A DNA stretch of 64,000 nt. It comes from Paratractidigestivibacter faecalis (GTDB taxonomy: Bacteria > Actinomycetota > Coriobacteriia > Coriobacteriales > Atopobiaceae). This document shows, piece after piece, positions 15,761 to 23,779 of this stretch. Under the pieces are notes generated by a model that was not told the DNA's origin, made no database searches, and worked only from the letters and a program-made list of their open reading frames with translations. The stretch is from positions 1,080,742 through 1,144,741 of the forward strand of contig NZ_QSNG01000001.1 of NCBI RefSeq assembly GCF_003416765.1. Reading direction: 5' to 3'. Position numbers and translations under genes: made by a program. Each line of letters starts with the position of its first letter. Within the stretch, counting starts at the first letter, position 1.

Positions 15761-16840
15761 CTACTCGTCTCCGAAGCTGATGCCCAGGAGCTTGGCCTCG
15801 CGCACGAGGTCGCTCTCGGGGTCGACGTACTTGAGCTTGCCGGCCACGTCCTCCAGGGGGACGCGGACCATCTTGCCGGCGCGCTGGGCCACCATGAAGC
15901 CGAACTGACCCTCCAGGCAGGCGCGGGCCGCCTCGACGCCGCACTGGGTGGCGAAGATGCGGTCCTGGGCGTCGGGGGCGCCGCCGCGCTGGGTGTGACC
16001 GGGCACCGCCACGCGGACCTCGCGGTCGGTGCGGGCGGCGATCTCCTCGGCGATGTCATAGGCCACGGACGGCTTCACGCGGGCGGCCACCTTGGCCTTG
16101 TAGGCCTTCTTCTTCATGGCCGCCTCCTCGCGGGAGATGGCGCCCTCGGCCACCACGACGATGGCGAAGCGGCCGCCCTTCTCCTCGCGCCTCTCGATGG
16201 CCGCCACGACGTTGTCCATGTCGTAGGGGATCTCGGGGATGAGGATGACGTCGGCGCCGCCGGCCACGCCCGCGTACAACGGGATCCAGCCCACCTTGTG
16301 GCCCATGATCTCGATGACGAAGACGCGGCCGTGGGAGCTGGCCGTGGTGTGGATGTCGTCGATGCAGCGGGTGGCCACGTCGATGGCGGAGGGGAAGCCG
16401 AAGGTCATGTCGGTGCCCCAGGTGTCGTTGTCGATGGTCTTGGGCAGGGCGATGATGTTCAGCCCCTCCTGGCGCAGGCGGTTGGCCGTCTTGGTCGAGC
16501 CGTTGCCACCCAGCATGAAGAGGCAGTCCAGCTTGAGCTTGCGGTAGTTGGCCACCATGGCCGGGACCTTCTCCACGCCGTCGGCCTCGGGGGCATCGAG
16601 CATCTTGAAGGGCGTGCGGGAGGTGCCCAGGATGGTGCCGCCCATGGTGAGGACGCCGGAGAAGTCGGCCCACTCCATCTTGCGGTAGCGCCCGTAGATG
16701 AGGCCCTGGTAGCCGTCCTCGAAGCCGTAGATCTCGACCTTCTCCTTGGCGTTGTTGAGCACGGTCTTGACGATGCCGCGCATGGTGGCGTTGAGCGCCT
16801 GGCAGTCTCCGCCGCTGGTGAGCAGTCCGATCCTCAGCAT
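15761..16840 (-). CDS. pfkA: 6-phosphofructokinase
   Basis: 359 residues. It phosphorylates fructose 6-phosphate in glycolysis. The motifs are GLLTSGGDCQALNA at the N terminus, GGTILGTSR, GGNGSTKTA and PKTIDNDTWG with the catalytic Asp, then MGHKVGWIPL and GHTQRGG. Two specificity positions are informative: Gly in GGNGS where pyrophosphate enzymes have Asp, and Lys in PKTIDND where classical ATP enzymes have Gly. That pairing is typical of the group III (long) ATP-dependent enzymes. The Asn in GGNGS replaces the common Asp. It starts after a REP-rich gap and is coupled to MgtC. Confidence 0.93.
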   Translation of the reverse strand: MLRIGLLTSGGDCQALNATMRGIVKTVLNNAKEKVEIYGFEDGYQGLIYGRYRKMEWADFSGVLTMGGTILGTSRTPFKMLDAPEADGVEKVPAMVANYRKLKLDCLFMLGGNGSTKTANRLRQEGLNIIALPKTIDNDTWGTDMTFGFPSAIDVATRCIDDIHTTASSHGRVFVIEIMGHKVGWIPLYAGVAGGADVILIPEIPYDMDNVVAAIERREEKGGRFAIVVVAEGAISREEAAMKKKAYKAKVAARVKPSVAYDIAEEIAARTDREVRVAVPGHTQRGGAPDAQDRIFATQCGVEAARACLEGQFGFMVAQRAGKMVRVPLEDVAGKLKYVDPESDLVREAKLLGISFGDE

Positions 16841-16897
16841 GTTGGCCTCCCTGGAATAAGCGCAGAGCGCGAAGTGACCCGCCCATTATGGCACGCG

Positions 16898-16946
16898 CAA
16901 ATTGGGGACGTGTTCGTTTTTGCGCAAAGTTGGGACAGGTTTGCCC
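16898..16946 (+). repeat. REP-like repeat, A type
   Basis: CAAATTGGGGACGTGTTCG then TTTTTGCGCAAAGTTGGGACAG, a single A arm in the pfk-butyrate kinase gap. Confidence 0.75.
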
Positions 16947-16953
16947 CGGCACC

Positions 16954-17071
16954 GGACACTGGGGACGTTGATCGTTACCTGGGAAAAGGGACACCCCTGC
17001 CGCCCGGCCCTGGCGGCCGCGGACAGGGGTGTCCCTCTTACCTGGCAACTAACAACGTCCCCGGTGTCTGG
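16954..17071. repeat. REP-like B-type doublet forming a long hairpin
   Basis: Left arm 16954-16999 (GGACACTGGGGACGTTG...GGGACACCCCTG) and right arm 17024-17069 (CAGGGGTGTCCC...AACGTCCCCGGTGTC) are near-perfect inverses of about 46 bp around a 24-bp G+C-rich loop. It ends 3 bp from the butyrate-kinase-like stop codon and could act as a transcript end or mRNA protector. Confidence 0.8.
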
Positions 17072-17073
17072 CG

Positions 17074-18204
17074 CTAGGCGCCAAAGCAGGGAAAGCCCTC
17101 GAAGACGGGCTTGCCGGAGTAGCGGCGGGGCAGCTCGGCGCCGTCGAGGACGCGGCGGGCGCCTGCGGCCATGGCCTCGAGCTCGAACTCGCCCGGATAG
17201 GCCGTGACCGGGGCTATCCAGCCGCAGCGCTCGACGATGTCGGCGACAAGGCCCTTGTTGTGAACCATGCCGCCTCCGAGCAGAATGCCGTCGACGCCGC
17301 CGCCCAATGCCGCGGCCATGGCGCCGATCTCCTTGCAGATCTGATAGACCATGGCGTCCCAAGCGCGACGGGCCGCCTCGTCGCCGGCCTCGGCGCGCCG
17401 GCTCACCTCGAGGGCGTCGGAGGTGCCCAGCAGGTCGACGAAGCCGCCGGTCTTCATGCAGAGGCGGCGCGTCTCGGCGACGCCGTGGCCGGCCTCCAGG
17501 TAGTCCAGGACCTCGGCCACGGGAAGGGCGCCCGCACGCGTGGGGGCCATCGGGCCCTCGCCGCCCACGATGTCGGCGCCGTCGACCATCTTGCCGTGGT
17601 CGTGGGCGCTGACGGAGATGCCGCCACCGATGTGGCAGACCACAAAGCGGCAGTCCTCGTAGGCACGGCCCATCGAGGCCGCGTGGCGGATGGCCGTCTC
17701 CTTGAGGTTGAGCGCATGAAGGTGCACGTGGCGGTACACGCCGCGCACGCCGGTCATGCGCGCCTCGTCGCACAGCTCGTCGGTGTCGGGCGGGTTCACC
17801 ACAAAGGCTGGGCGGCCGCACCTCGCCGCAAGGGCGTGCGCGATCTGCGGCCCCAGCTGGGCCGGGTGCTGCACGCCGTTTGCGCCGCGCGTGGAGTGGT
17901 CGAGAAGGACGTCGTCCACCTCGTAGGTGCCTCCCGGGAGCGGCAGCAGGCCGCCGCCGCGCCCCACGAAGGCGTCCACGCTGGCAAGGTCCACGCCGTT
18001 CTCCGCGAGCGCGGCCTCGATGAGGCCCAGGCGGTACGGCAGCTGGTCCGACACGCCGGCGAACTTGGCCAGCTCGGAGGCCTCGTGCGCGACGTTTACG
18101 GTGAAGACGGGCTTCTCGCCGTCAAAGAGGCCGACCTTGGTGGAGGTGGAGCCCGGGTTGATGACAAGGACGCGCCAGGCGCGGGGCTCGATGGTCTGCG
18201 CCAT
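17074..18204 (-). CDS. Butyrate kinase-like acyl kinase (module 1)
   Basis: 376 residues of the acetate/butyrate kinase superfamily, nearest to butyrate kinase by length and motifs. It converts an acyl phosphate plus ADP to acid plus ATP. Phosphate-binding NPGSTSTKVGLF is at residues 16-27; others are NGVQHPAQLGP, NPPDTDEL, CHIGGGISVSAHDHGKMVD and LGGGMVHNK. Last gene of thiolase-DUF35-ACP-phosphotransacylase-kinase, 2 bp after the transferase. The acyl group is unknown; butyrate is only the family default. A paralogue with the same neighbours is at 43492. Confidence 0.85.
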   Translation of the reverse strand: MAQTIEPRAWRVLVINPGSTSTKVGLFDGEKPVFTVNVAHEASELAKFAGVSDQLPYRLGLIEAALAENGVDLASVDAFVGRGGGLLPLPGGTYEVDDVLLDHSTRGANGVQHPAQLGPQIAHALAARCGRPAFVVNPPDTDELCDEARMTGVRGVYRHVHLHALNLKETAIRHAASMGRAYEDCRFVVCHIGGGISVSAHDHGKMVDGADIVGGEGPMAPTRAGALPVAEVLDYLEAGHGVAETRRLCMKTGGFVDLLGTSDALEVSRRAEAGDEAARRAWDAMVYQICKEIGAMAAALGGGVDGILLGGGMVHNKGLVADIVERCGWIAPVTAYPGEFELEAMAAGARRVLDGAELPRRYSGKPVFEGFPCFGA

Positions 18205-18206
18205 GG

Positions 18207-19217
18207 CTACTCCCCCTCCGTCAGCGCCTGGGCGCGCACGCAGCTCATGACCACGTTGCCCACGATCTCGGAGACTGGGGCGCTGCGGCTGCAGTCGCAG
18301 ACGATCTTCTTGAAGCCCTGGAGCATGGGGCCGTAGGCGTCGGCGCCCGTGAGGTTCTGGATGATCTTGACGCCGATGTTTCCGACGTTGATGTCGGGCC
18401 AGATGAGGAGGTTGGCACGGCCGGCCACCTCAGACTCGCGGCGGACCTTCTTGGCGGCAACGTCCGGGCGGACGGCGGCGTCAAACTGGAACTCGCCGTC
18501 GATCTTGAGGTCGGGCCTGCGCTCGTTGGCAATGTTGCGCGCGGCGCGGACCTTGTCGACAAGGGCATTGTCCATGGAGCCGTCCGTGGAGTGCGAGAGC
18601 AGGGCGCAGCGCACGTCCCAGCCGGTGAGCGCGGCCACCGTGTCGGAGGAGGCGCAGGCGATGGAGGCCAGCTCCTCGGGCGTGGGGTCAACGCAGACGG
18701 CGGAGTCGCCAAAGCCGATGAGGCCGTTCTCGCCGCCGTCCCAGCCGGGGACCTGGGCGATGCCGCAGGAGCTGATGGTGTCCACGCCGTCGGCCAGGCC
18801 CACGATGATCTGGCCGGCCAGGATGATGTCGCCGGTGGCGTTGGCGATGCCCGCGAACATCACGTCAACGTCGCCGAGCACCTGCATGATGAGGGCGCGC
18901 TCCAGGGGGCGCGTCATGCGCTTGGCCGCGCCCTTGGGCTTGTAGCGGCAGTCGGGGTGCGCCAGGTAGCGCTCGCAGCAGGCGGCGTTGGCGGCCTCGT
19001 CGGTCACGTCGACGACCTCGATGCCGTCGAGCGAGATGCCGCGCTCGCCGGCCAGGCGGGCCAGCTCGGCGCCGTCGCCCACCAGCACGCACTGGGCCAG
19101 GCCCTCGTCGGCCAGCTCGCGCACGGCGCGCATCATGGTCTCGTTGTCGCCCTCGGGGAAGGCGACGCGCATGGGGCGCGCGGCGGCGCGCTCGCGCAGG
19201 GTCTGCATCAGATCCAT
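18207..19217 (-). CDS. Phosphate acyltransferase, PTA/PTB family (module 1)
   Basis: 336 residues. The family moves an acyl group between a thiol carrier and phosphate. Landmarks: RVAFPEGDNETMMRAV near the N terminus, ANATGDIILAGQIIVGLADGVD, LLSHSTDGSMDN, LKIDGEFQFDAAVRP and RANLLIWPDINVGNIGVKI, the phosphate/CoA-site region of Pta and Ptb. It follows the ACP gene by 3 bp, and the kinase follows it by 2 bp. The position next to an ACP suggests the carrier may be acyl-ACP rather than CoA, but the sequence cannot prove that. Similar to the 42443 gene in the second module. Confidence 0.85.
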   Translation of the reverse strand: MDLMQTLRERAAARPMRVAFPEGDNETMMRAVRELADEGLAQCVLVGDGAELARLAGERGISLDGIEVVDVTDEAANAACCERYLAHPDCRYKPKGAAKRMTRPLERALIMQVLGDVDVMFAGIANATGDIILAGQIIVGLADGVDTISSCGIAQVPGWDGGENGLIGFGDSAVCVDPTPEELASIACASSDTVAALTGWDVRCALLSHSTDGSMDNALVDKVRAARNIANERRPDLKIDGEFQFDAAVRPDVAAKKVRRESEVAGRANLLIWPDINVGNIGVKIIQNLTGADAYGPMLQGFKKIVCDCSRSAPVSEIVGNVVMSCVRAQALTEGE

Positions 19218-19220
19218 GCG

Positions 19221-19454
19221 CTACTCCATCTCTTCCTCGACGCGGGCCACGAGCTCGGCGATGTTCTTCATGACCATGACCTCGCGGACGGGCACCTCGG
19301 CATCGAGCTCGTTCTCGATCATGGAGGTGAGGGCGATCATCTTCATGGAGCCCTTGCCTAGCTCGTCGAAGGTGGTCTCGGGCGTGATCTGGCCCTCGTA
19401 CTTGTAGGCGTTCTTGGCGAACTCGGCAACCTGCTCGAAGACTTCCTGGTTCAT
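19221..19454 (-). CDS. Free-standing acyl carrier protein-like (module 1)
   Basis: 77 residues, the size of an ACP. It has the four-helix pattern with TTFDELGKGSMKMIALTSMI, where Ser36 falls at the phosphopantetheine position of the usual DSL motif (here GSM), followed by the acidic helix and VREVMVMKNIAELV. The altered DSL context suggests a specialised, not fatty-acid-synthesis, ACP. It lies in an operon with a thiolase-like enzyme, DUF35 protein, phosphotransacylase and kinase. GGAA precedes the ATG; a palindrome (19493-19523) is just upstream. Confidence 0.75.
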   Translation of the reverse strand: MNQEVFEQVAEFAKNAYKYEGQITPETTFDELGKGSMKMIALTSMIENELDAEVPVREVMVMKNIAELVARVEEEME

Positions 19455-19492
19455 GGTTTGATTCCTTTCATAGGTTGATAAGTCGAGAAGGA

Positions 19493-19523
19493 CCTGCCAT
19501 TGGGGACAGTCCCCAATGGCAGG
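19493..19523 (-). repeat. Palindromic hairpin between DUF35 and ACP genes
   Basis: CCTGCCATTGGGGA (19493-19506) and TCCCCAATGGCAGG (19510-19523) are perfect inverses around CAG. It belongs to the GGGAC/GTCCC palindrome family seen near other stop codons, and lies inside the operon, where it may cause partial termination or stabilise the upstream mRNA. Confidence 0.75.
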
Positions 19524-19544
19524 TAAAAGGGACAGGTCAGATGG

Positions 19545-19964
19545 CTAGTCCAGCTCAAAGGTGAGCATCTTGTAGCCGGGGCGGTCGATCACCTTTGCGT
19601 GGACGCCGACCTTCTCGCCGGCCATGAGGGCCGCGCGGATGGCCGGGGCCTTCTTCTTGGTGATGCCGTAGATGACGTAGGTGTACTGGGCGCCCTCGTC
19701 AATCTCCACGGCGCCGTAGGCGTACTTGCCGTTCTCCTTGAGGTAGGGCTTGTCGTTTTGCGGGCCGGGCAGAGTGAAGTCGATGAGGCGGCCGTGGCCG
19801 GAGACCTCGCACCACTCGGTCTCGTGGTAGCCGCAGGCGTTGCAGGCCAGGTGGGGCGGAAACTCCACGGCACCGCACTCCTTGCACTTGCGGGCGTAGA
19901 ACTTGCCCTGCTCCAGGCCCTCGTAGAACTTCTTGACGATGGGCTCCATCATTTCGAGTTTCAT
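19545..19964 (-). CDS. DUF35 OB-fold / zinc-ribbon acyl-transfer partner
   Basis: 139 residues. The rubredoxin-like zinc ribbon is CKECG...CNACG (residues about 27-43), followed by an OB fold (GHGRLIDFTLP onward). DUF35 proteins form complexes with thiolase-like enzymes, as in archaeal acetyl-CoA C-acetyltransferase/HMG-CoA synthase and the PhlB subunit of 2,4-diacetylphloroglucinol acyltransferase, where they channel the acyl chain. It directly follows the thiolase-like gene by 19 bp. AGAGGAG precedes ATG 19964; the longer frame to 20453 overlaps the thiolase gene and is rejected. Confidence 0.88.
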   Translation of the reverse strand: MKLEMMEPIVKKFYEGLEQGKFYARKCKECGAVEFPPHLACNACGYHETEWCEVSGHGRLIDFTLPGPQNDKPYLKENGKYAYGAVEIDEGAQYTYVIYGITKKKAPAIRAALMAGEKVGVHAKVIDRPGYKMLTFELD

Positions 19965-19983
19965 GGGTCTCTCCTCTCGGCGC

Positions 19984-21270
19984 CTAGCGGACGGCGCGCA
20001 GGATCTGGCAGCGGACGTTCTGGGAACCGCCGAAGCCGCGGACGAAGGTGGTGTCGGGACGCTTGACCATCTGGGTGGCGCCGGCCTCGCCGCGCATCTG
20101 CTTGACGGCCTCGTAGATGTCGGCGATGCCCGAGGCGCCGTGGGCGTGGCCGAAGTTGCAGCGGCCGCCGTGCGGGTTGATGGGCTTGTCACCGTCGTAG
20201 GCGGTGCGGCCGTCGATGGCGTAGCGCCAGGCCTCGCCGCGCGGGATGTAGCCGCACTCCTCCGCGGAGACAATCTCCGACGCGAGGAAGAAGTCGTTGC
20301 ACATGAAGAGGTCGACCTCGTCGGGAGAGACGCCGGTGAGTTCGTAGACCTGCTGGGCGGCGACCTTCGTGGCCCAGTGCTCGTTGTGGACCAGGCCCGC
20401 CTCAACGGCGGAGGCGCCGGTGCCCAGGACCTCGATGGGGGTGTGGGGCACACCCATGGCCAGGGCCTTCTCGGTGGGCATGACCACCAGGGCCGCCGCG
20501 CCGTCGCACTTCTTCTCGAAGCCGGTCACGCGCAGGTACTGGGTGACCTTGGGGTTGTACATGGACTTGAGGTACTCGTCGGCGGTCGCAAAGCCGTTGG
20601 CGGTCGCGTCCTCCTCGACCGTGGTCTCGTACCAGGCCAGCGGGTTGGCCACGGCGCCGCGGCGAAGGCTCTTGGTGAGGCCGTTTAGGGCGTCGTCGAT
20701 CTTCTCGGCGTCGATGTCGTACTGCATGGAGTACTCGTTGATCCAGTTGTCGAAGGACACGCCGAAGGCGCCGTCAAGCGGGCGTCCGTAGGCGCGGTCG
20801 TAGATCTTGTCCAGGGACGGGATCATGACGGAGAGCGGGAAGTCCTGGCGGATGTGGGACGGCTGGTGCTCCACGGGAAGCGTGGAAGCCAGGTCGCAGG
20901 CGCCGGAGAGGACGACGTCGTAGGTGCCGGAGGCCACGGCCATGACGGCCTGCTCGAGCGCCACGTAGCCGGTGCAGCAGGCCTCGGAGTGGTGGACGGA
21001 GCCCTTGGCGCGCATGCCGATCCAGTCGGCCACCTGCATGTTGGGGGTGATGCAGTCTCCCACCAGGTAGGGGTTGGCGCTGCCGTGGTAGAAGAAGTCC
21101 ACGTCGCGCGGCTCCAGGCCGGCGTCGGCGATGGCCTCCAGCGCGGCGTAGCCAAAGGCCTCGCCCTCGCCGATGCCCTGGGTCTCGGGGTGGGTCTCGA
21201 AGTCCTTGAACGGCGTGCAGCCCACGCCGACGATGGACACGCTTCGAGCGTTCTTGCCAAGCTTGACCAT
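19984..21270 (-). CDS. Thiolase-family (SCP2-like) acyltransferase
   Basis: 428 residues, single-domain-pair thiolase fold of the non-classical type that partners DUF35 proteins. The nucleophilic Cys is in HSEACCTGYVAL (Cys98), and the C-terminal active site is NPHGGRCNFGHAHGASGIADI-like with the GHAHGASG His; the second classical Cys-x-Gly loop is altered (SQNVRCQIL). Such enzymes make or break C-C bonds of beta-keto acyl groups, sometimes without CoA (PhlC). It is the first gene of module 1. The reaction may be a retro-Claisen cleavage feeding the ACP, but the substrate is unknown. Confidence 0.85.
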   Translation of the reverse strand: MVKLGKNARSVSIVGVGCTPFKDFETHPETQGIGEGEAFGYAALEAIADAGLEPRDVDFFYHGSANPYLVGDCITPNMQVADWIGMRAKGSVHHSEACCTGYVALEQAVMAVASGTYDVVLSGACDLASTLPVEHQPSHIRQDFPLSVMIPSLDKIYDRAYGRPLDGAFGVSFDNWINEYSMQYDIDAEKIDDALNGLTKSLRRGAVANPLAWYETTVEEDATANGFATADEYLKSMYNPKVTQYLRVTGFEKKCDGAAALVVMPTEKALAMGVPHTPIEVLGTGASAVEAGLVHNEHWATKVAAQQVYELTGVSPDEVDLFMCNDFFLASEIVSAEECGYIPRGEAWRYAIDGRTAYDGDKPINPHGGRCNFGHAHGASGIADIYEAVKQMRGEAGATQMVKRPDTTFVRGFGGSQNVRCQILRAVR

Positions 21271-21435
21271 GGTTCACATCCTTATCCTTCGGCGGCCCCT
21301 TTGGCGGGGCCGGCTCTCTGGCATGGATGCTACGAGGACGTGCCGCAGGCGAGAAGAACACGCCCACGCCCCGCGTTCCCACCCGTGGGACAACTAAGCG
21401 CCACATGTGCCATTCCGCAGGTAGATGGTGCCGCC

Positions 21436-21637
21436 CTGACAGTGGGGACGTTGTTGTTTGCCACAAATTGGGGACGTGTTCGTTTTTGCGCGAAGAAGGG
21501 ACAGGTTCGTGCCCCGCGCCTCCGGCTGCCAGCCCAAACCTGTCCCAAGTTTGCGCAAACTTGAACACGTCCCCAATTTGCGAGGCAGAGCAAGAGTGTC
21601 CCTTTTACCAGGTAACTAACAACGTCCCCAGTGTCAG
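21436..21637. repeat. Composite REP-like palindrome (B-A-loop-A'-B')
   Basis: Occupies most of the 380-bp gap between the thiolase and TetR genes. B arm 21436-21461 (CTGACAGTGGGGACGTTG), A arm from 21464 (CAAATTGGGGACGTGTTCG), a G+C-rich loop with GGGACAGGTT/AACCTGTCCC, A' arm 21544-21583 and B' arm 21596-21637 (ending AACGTCCCCAGTGTCAG). The whole region can fold into a nested hairpin of about 200 nt. This is the best intact copy and the reference for the interrupted one at 3.8-5.7 kb. The remaining 21271-21435 holds no gene. Confidence 0.85.
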
Positions 21638-21650
21638 GGGCTAGCTGGAG

Positions 21651-22271
21651 TCACTTCTCGCCGAAGGGGGAGGTGGGGCTCGTGCGGGCGCGGGACTCGT
21701 CGAGGAAGAAGGGGGCGTAGAAGAGGCGGTTGAGGACGCCGGCCACCTTCTCGGGCGGCGTGTCGGGGCGCTCCTCCAGCCAGTACTGGATGACGTTGTG
21801 GTGCCCCGCCAGAACGAAGGCCAGGTAGAAGTCTCGGTAGTCGGCGGACCCTGGCACGTCGGCCAGGCGGTCGCGGAAGTGGTCGTGCATGAGGACGGTG
21901 GCCTTGTGGATGAACTGCGGGTCCCCGTGGGGGCCGTTCAGCGCCACGATCTTGTCGCGGCGCTCCTGGAGGAGCTCCATGCGGCGGATCATGGTGGGCG
22001 TGGGGTCGAGCTCAGCCAGGCCGAAGCGCGCCTTCAGGGCGTACCCGTTGATGTCGTGCATGTTGGCCAGAAGGTCCATCTCGAAGCCCTTGACCACCTG
22101 GTCAACGCTGTCGAAGTGCCGGTAGAACGTGGAGCGCGACACCCCCGCCCCATGGCAGACGTCCGCCACGCGGATGTCCGGTATGTCGGTGGTCCTCATG
22201 AGCGAGAAGACTGCGTCCTCTATGCGCTCGTCAGCTGAGTCGCGCTTCTTGTCGTATCCCCAGGCCGTCAT
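21651..22271 (-). CDS. TetR-family transcriptional regulator
   Basis: 206 residues. The N-terminal helix-turn-helix is IEDAVFSLMRTTDIPDIRVADVCHGAGVSRSTFYRHF in two blocks (residues 19-54), with a variable helical C-terminal ligand domain ending close to the REP repeat. It is divergent from the PucR gene and just upstream of module 1, so it probably controls one or both. ATG 22271 with AAGGA upstream is used; GTG 22277 is also possible. The ligand is unknown. Confidence 0.88.
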   Translation of the reverse strand: MTAWGYDKKRDSADERIEDAVFSLMRTTDIPDIRVADVCHGAGVSRSTFYRHFDSVDQVVKGFEMDLLANMHDINGYALKARFGLAELDPTPTMIRRMELLQERRDKIVALNGPHGDPQFIHKATVLMHDHFRDRLADVPGSADYRDFYLAFVLAGHHNVIQYWLEERPDTPPEKVAGVLNRLFYAPFFLDESRARTSPTSPFGEK

Positions 22272-22302
22272 GACCACACTTCCTTTCAGATTCGGCTACC
22301 AT

Positions 22303-22317
22303 GTCCCGCGACGGGAC
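22303..22317. promoter_or_regulatory. Palindromic operator candidate between TetR and PucR genes
   Basis: GTCCCG-CGA-CGGGAC, a perfect 6-bp inverted repeat with 3-bp spacer in the 89-bp divergent gap. Size and position suit a TetR or PucR dimer site. Confidence 0.45.
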
Positions 22318-22360
22318 CGCTATCCACATCCGTCACCAACGCCCAAGCGAGGGGACTCCC

Positions 22361-23674
22361 ATGAACACCACCGGCACAGACGTGCAGGAATCAAACGAGC
22401 GCCTGCTCAAGGCCCTGTTTTCCAACCGAGGCCTGACTCACCTCGTGGAGGTGGGCGCCGCCGAGCTTGGCAACCCGGTACTGGTAGTTGACCCAACCTA
22501 CCACTACGCCGCCCGCGCCGGCATAGAGCTCGACGACGCCGACGACTCCGCCTTCGCCCGCTTCGTCCGCACCGAGTCCGCCGACGAGGTCATCGCCGAC
22601 GAGGGCATCCGCTACATCAAGGAGACGGGCGTGGACGAGGAGCTCGCCCGCGCGCACGGCGCGGTGCTGCGGCACAACCCCCTCTACGACCTCGACACCC
22701 TGACGCAGGACGTCGTGGCCGAGGGCATCTGCCTGGGCCGCGTTATGGCCCTGGCAAAGAACCACCCCTTCGGCGAGGCCGACCGCGCCGTCTTCGACCG
22801 GCTCGTGGCCCTGGTGGCCCAGGAGCTCCAGAAGGGCGGGTTCCTCTCTTCCAAGGACTCGCAGGCAGGGCCCTACTTCCTGGCCCGCCTGCTCGACGAC
22901 GAGCAGCCCAACCCCATGCACACCGCGCGCCGCATGAAGCTGGTGGGCTTCTCTCCCCTCTCCACGCTCTTCGTGGTGACCCTGCGCCGCCGCGAGGGAG
23001 ACATGGACGGCAGCTGCGCCCAGCGCGTGCGCGCCCACCTCTCGGGCCTCCTCGCGCACAGCCTCTCCACCATCTACGACAACGAGCTCGTCTGCCTGGT
23101 CTCTCGCACGGACGAGCCGGTGCTTCCCGCACGCGACGAGGAGGCCCTCGTGCGCGCCGCCGCGAGCAACGGGCTCTTGGTGGGCATCAGCAACGCGTTC
23201 TCGGAGGTCACCGACGTGCGCCCCCACCTGGAGCAGGCGAGAAGCGCCATCCGCTACGGGTCCACCTACACCAAGATCCTGGACGACACCGGCGTCTACC
23301 GCTACTGCGAGTACACCTACATGGAGATGCTGGACATCTGCAACGACCACGTGAACCTGATGAACTACTGCCACCCGGCCATCTGGGCCCTGTGGGAGTA
23401 CGACCAGGCGCACGGCACCGAGCTCGTGGAGACGCTCTTTGCCTACATGCAGAACGGCTGCAACACCGCCCGCACCTCCGCCCTGCTCAGCCTGCACAAG
23501 AACACGCTGCTCTACCGCCTGGGCAGGATCCGCGAGGTCACCGGCAACGACCTCGCCTCCGGGGAGGACCTGTTCCTCTTCCACCTCTCCATCCGCGTCC
23601 TGCTCTACCTGGGCATCTTCGAGACCCGCACCAAGCCGCGCTCGAGCGCGGACCTGCACCTGCCGGCGGAGTAG
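22361..23674 (+). CDS. PucR-family transcriptional regulator (module 1)
   Basis: 437 residues. The C-terminal PucR-type helix-turn-helix is LVETLFAYMQNGCNTARTSALLSLHKNTLLYRLGRIREVTG in two blocks (about 360-400). The N-terminal and middle parts show a GAF/GGDEF-related sensor layout as in CdaR/PucR activators (VVDPTYHYAARAG; LVGISNAFSEVTDVRPHLEQARSAI). Such proteins usually activate a nearby catabolic operon when the substrate is present. ATG 22361 has AGGGGAC upstream and is preferred to 22301. A hairpin with paired 9-mer words follows the stop. Confidence 0.88.
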   Translation: MNTTGTDVQESNERLLKALFSNRGLTHLVEVGAAELGNPVLVVDPTYHYAARAGIELDDADDSAFARFVRTESADEVIADEGIRYIKETGVDEELARAHGAVLRHNPLYDLDTLTQDVVAEGICLGRVMALAKNHPFGEADRAVFDRLVALVAQELQKGGFLSSKDSQAGPYFLARLLDDEQPNPMHTARRMKLVGFSPLSTLFVVTLRRREGDMDGSCAQRVRAHLSGLLAHSLSTIYDNELVCLVSRTDEPVLPARDEEALVRAAASNGLLVGISNAFSEVTDVRPHLEQARSAIRYGSTYTKILDDTGVYRYCEYTYMEMLDICNDHVNLMNYCHPAIWALWEYDQAHGTELVETLFAYMQNGCNTARTSALLSLHKNTLLYRLGRIREVTGNDLASGEDLFLFHLSIRVLLYLGIFETRTKPRSSADLHLPAE

Positions 23675-23702
23675 CTTCGCCGCGCAGAGCCTGCCGCAGG
23701 TC

Positions 23703-23733
23703 CTTCTCGCCACCTTACCCGTATGGCGAGAAG
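23703..23733. terminator. Bidirectional hairpin with paired CTTCTCGCC words
   Basis: CTTCTCGCCA (23703-23712) and TGGCGAGAAG (23724-23733) form a perfect 10-bp stem between the convergent PucR gene and iron-sulfur flavoprotein gene. No long U run. Confidence 0.5.
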
Positions 23734-23779
23734 CCCGGCGGGCCGCAGGGACCCACCGGGCGCGGGGCGTCATCTGGCA

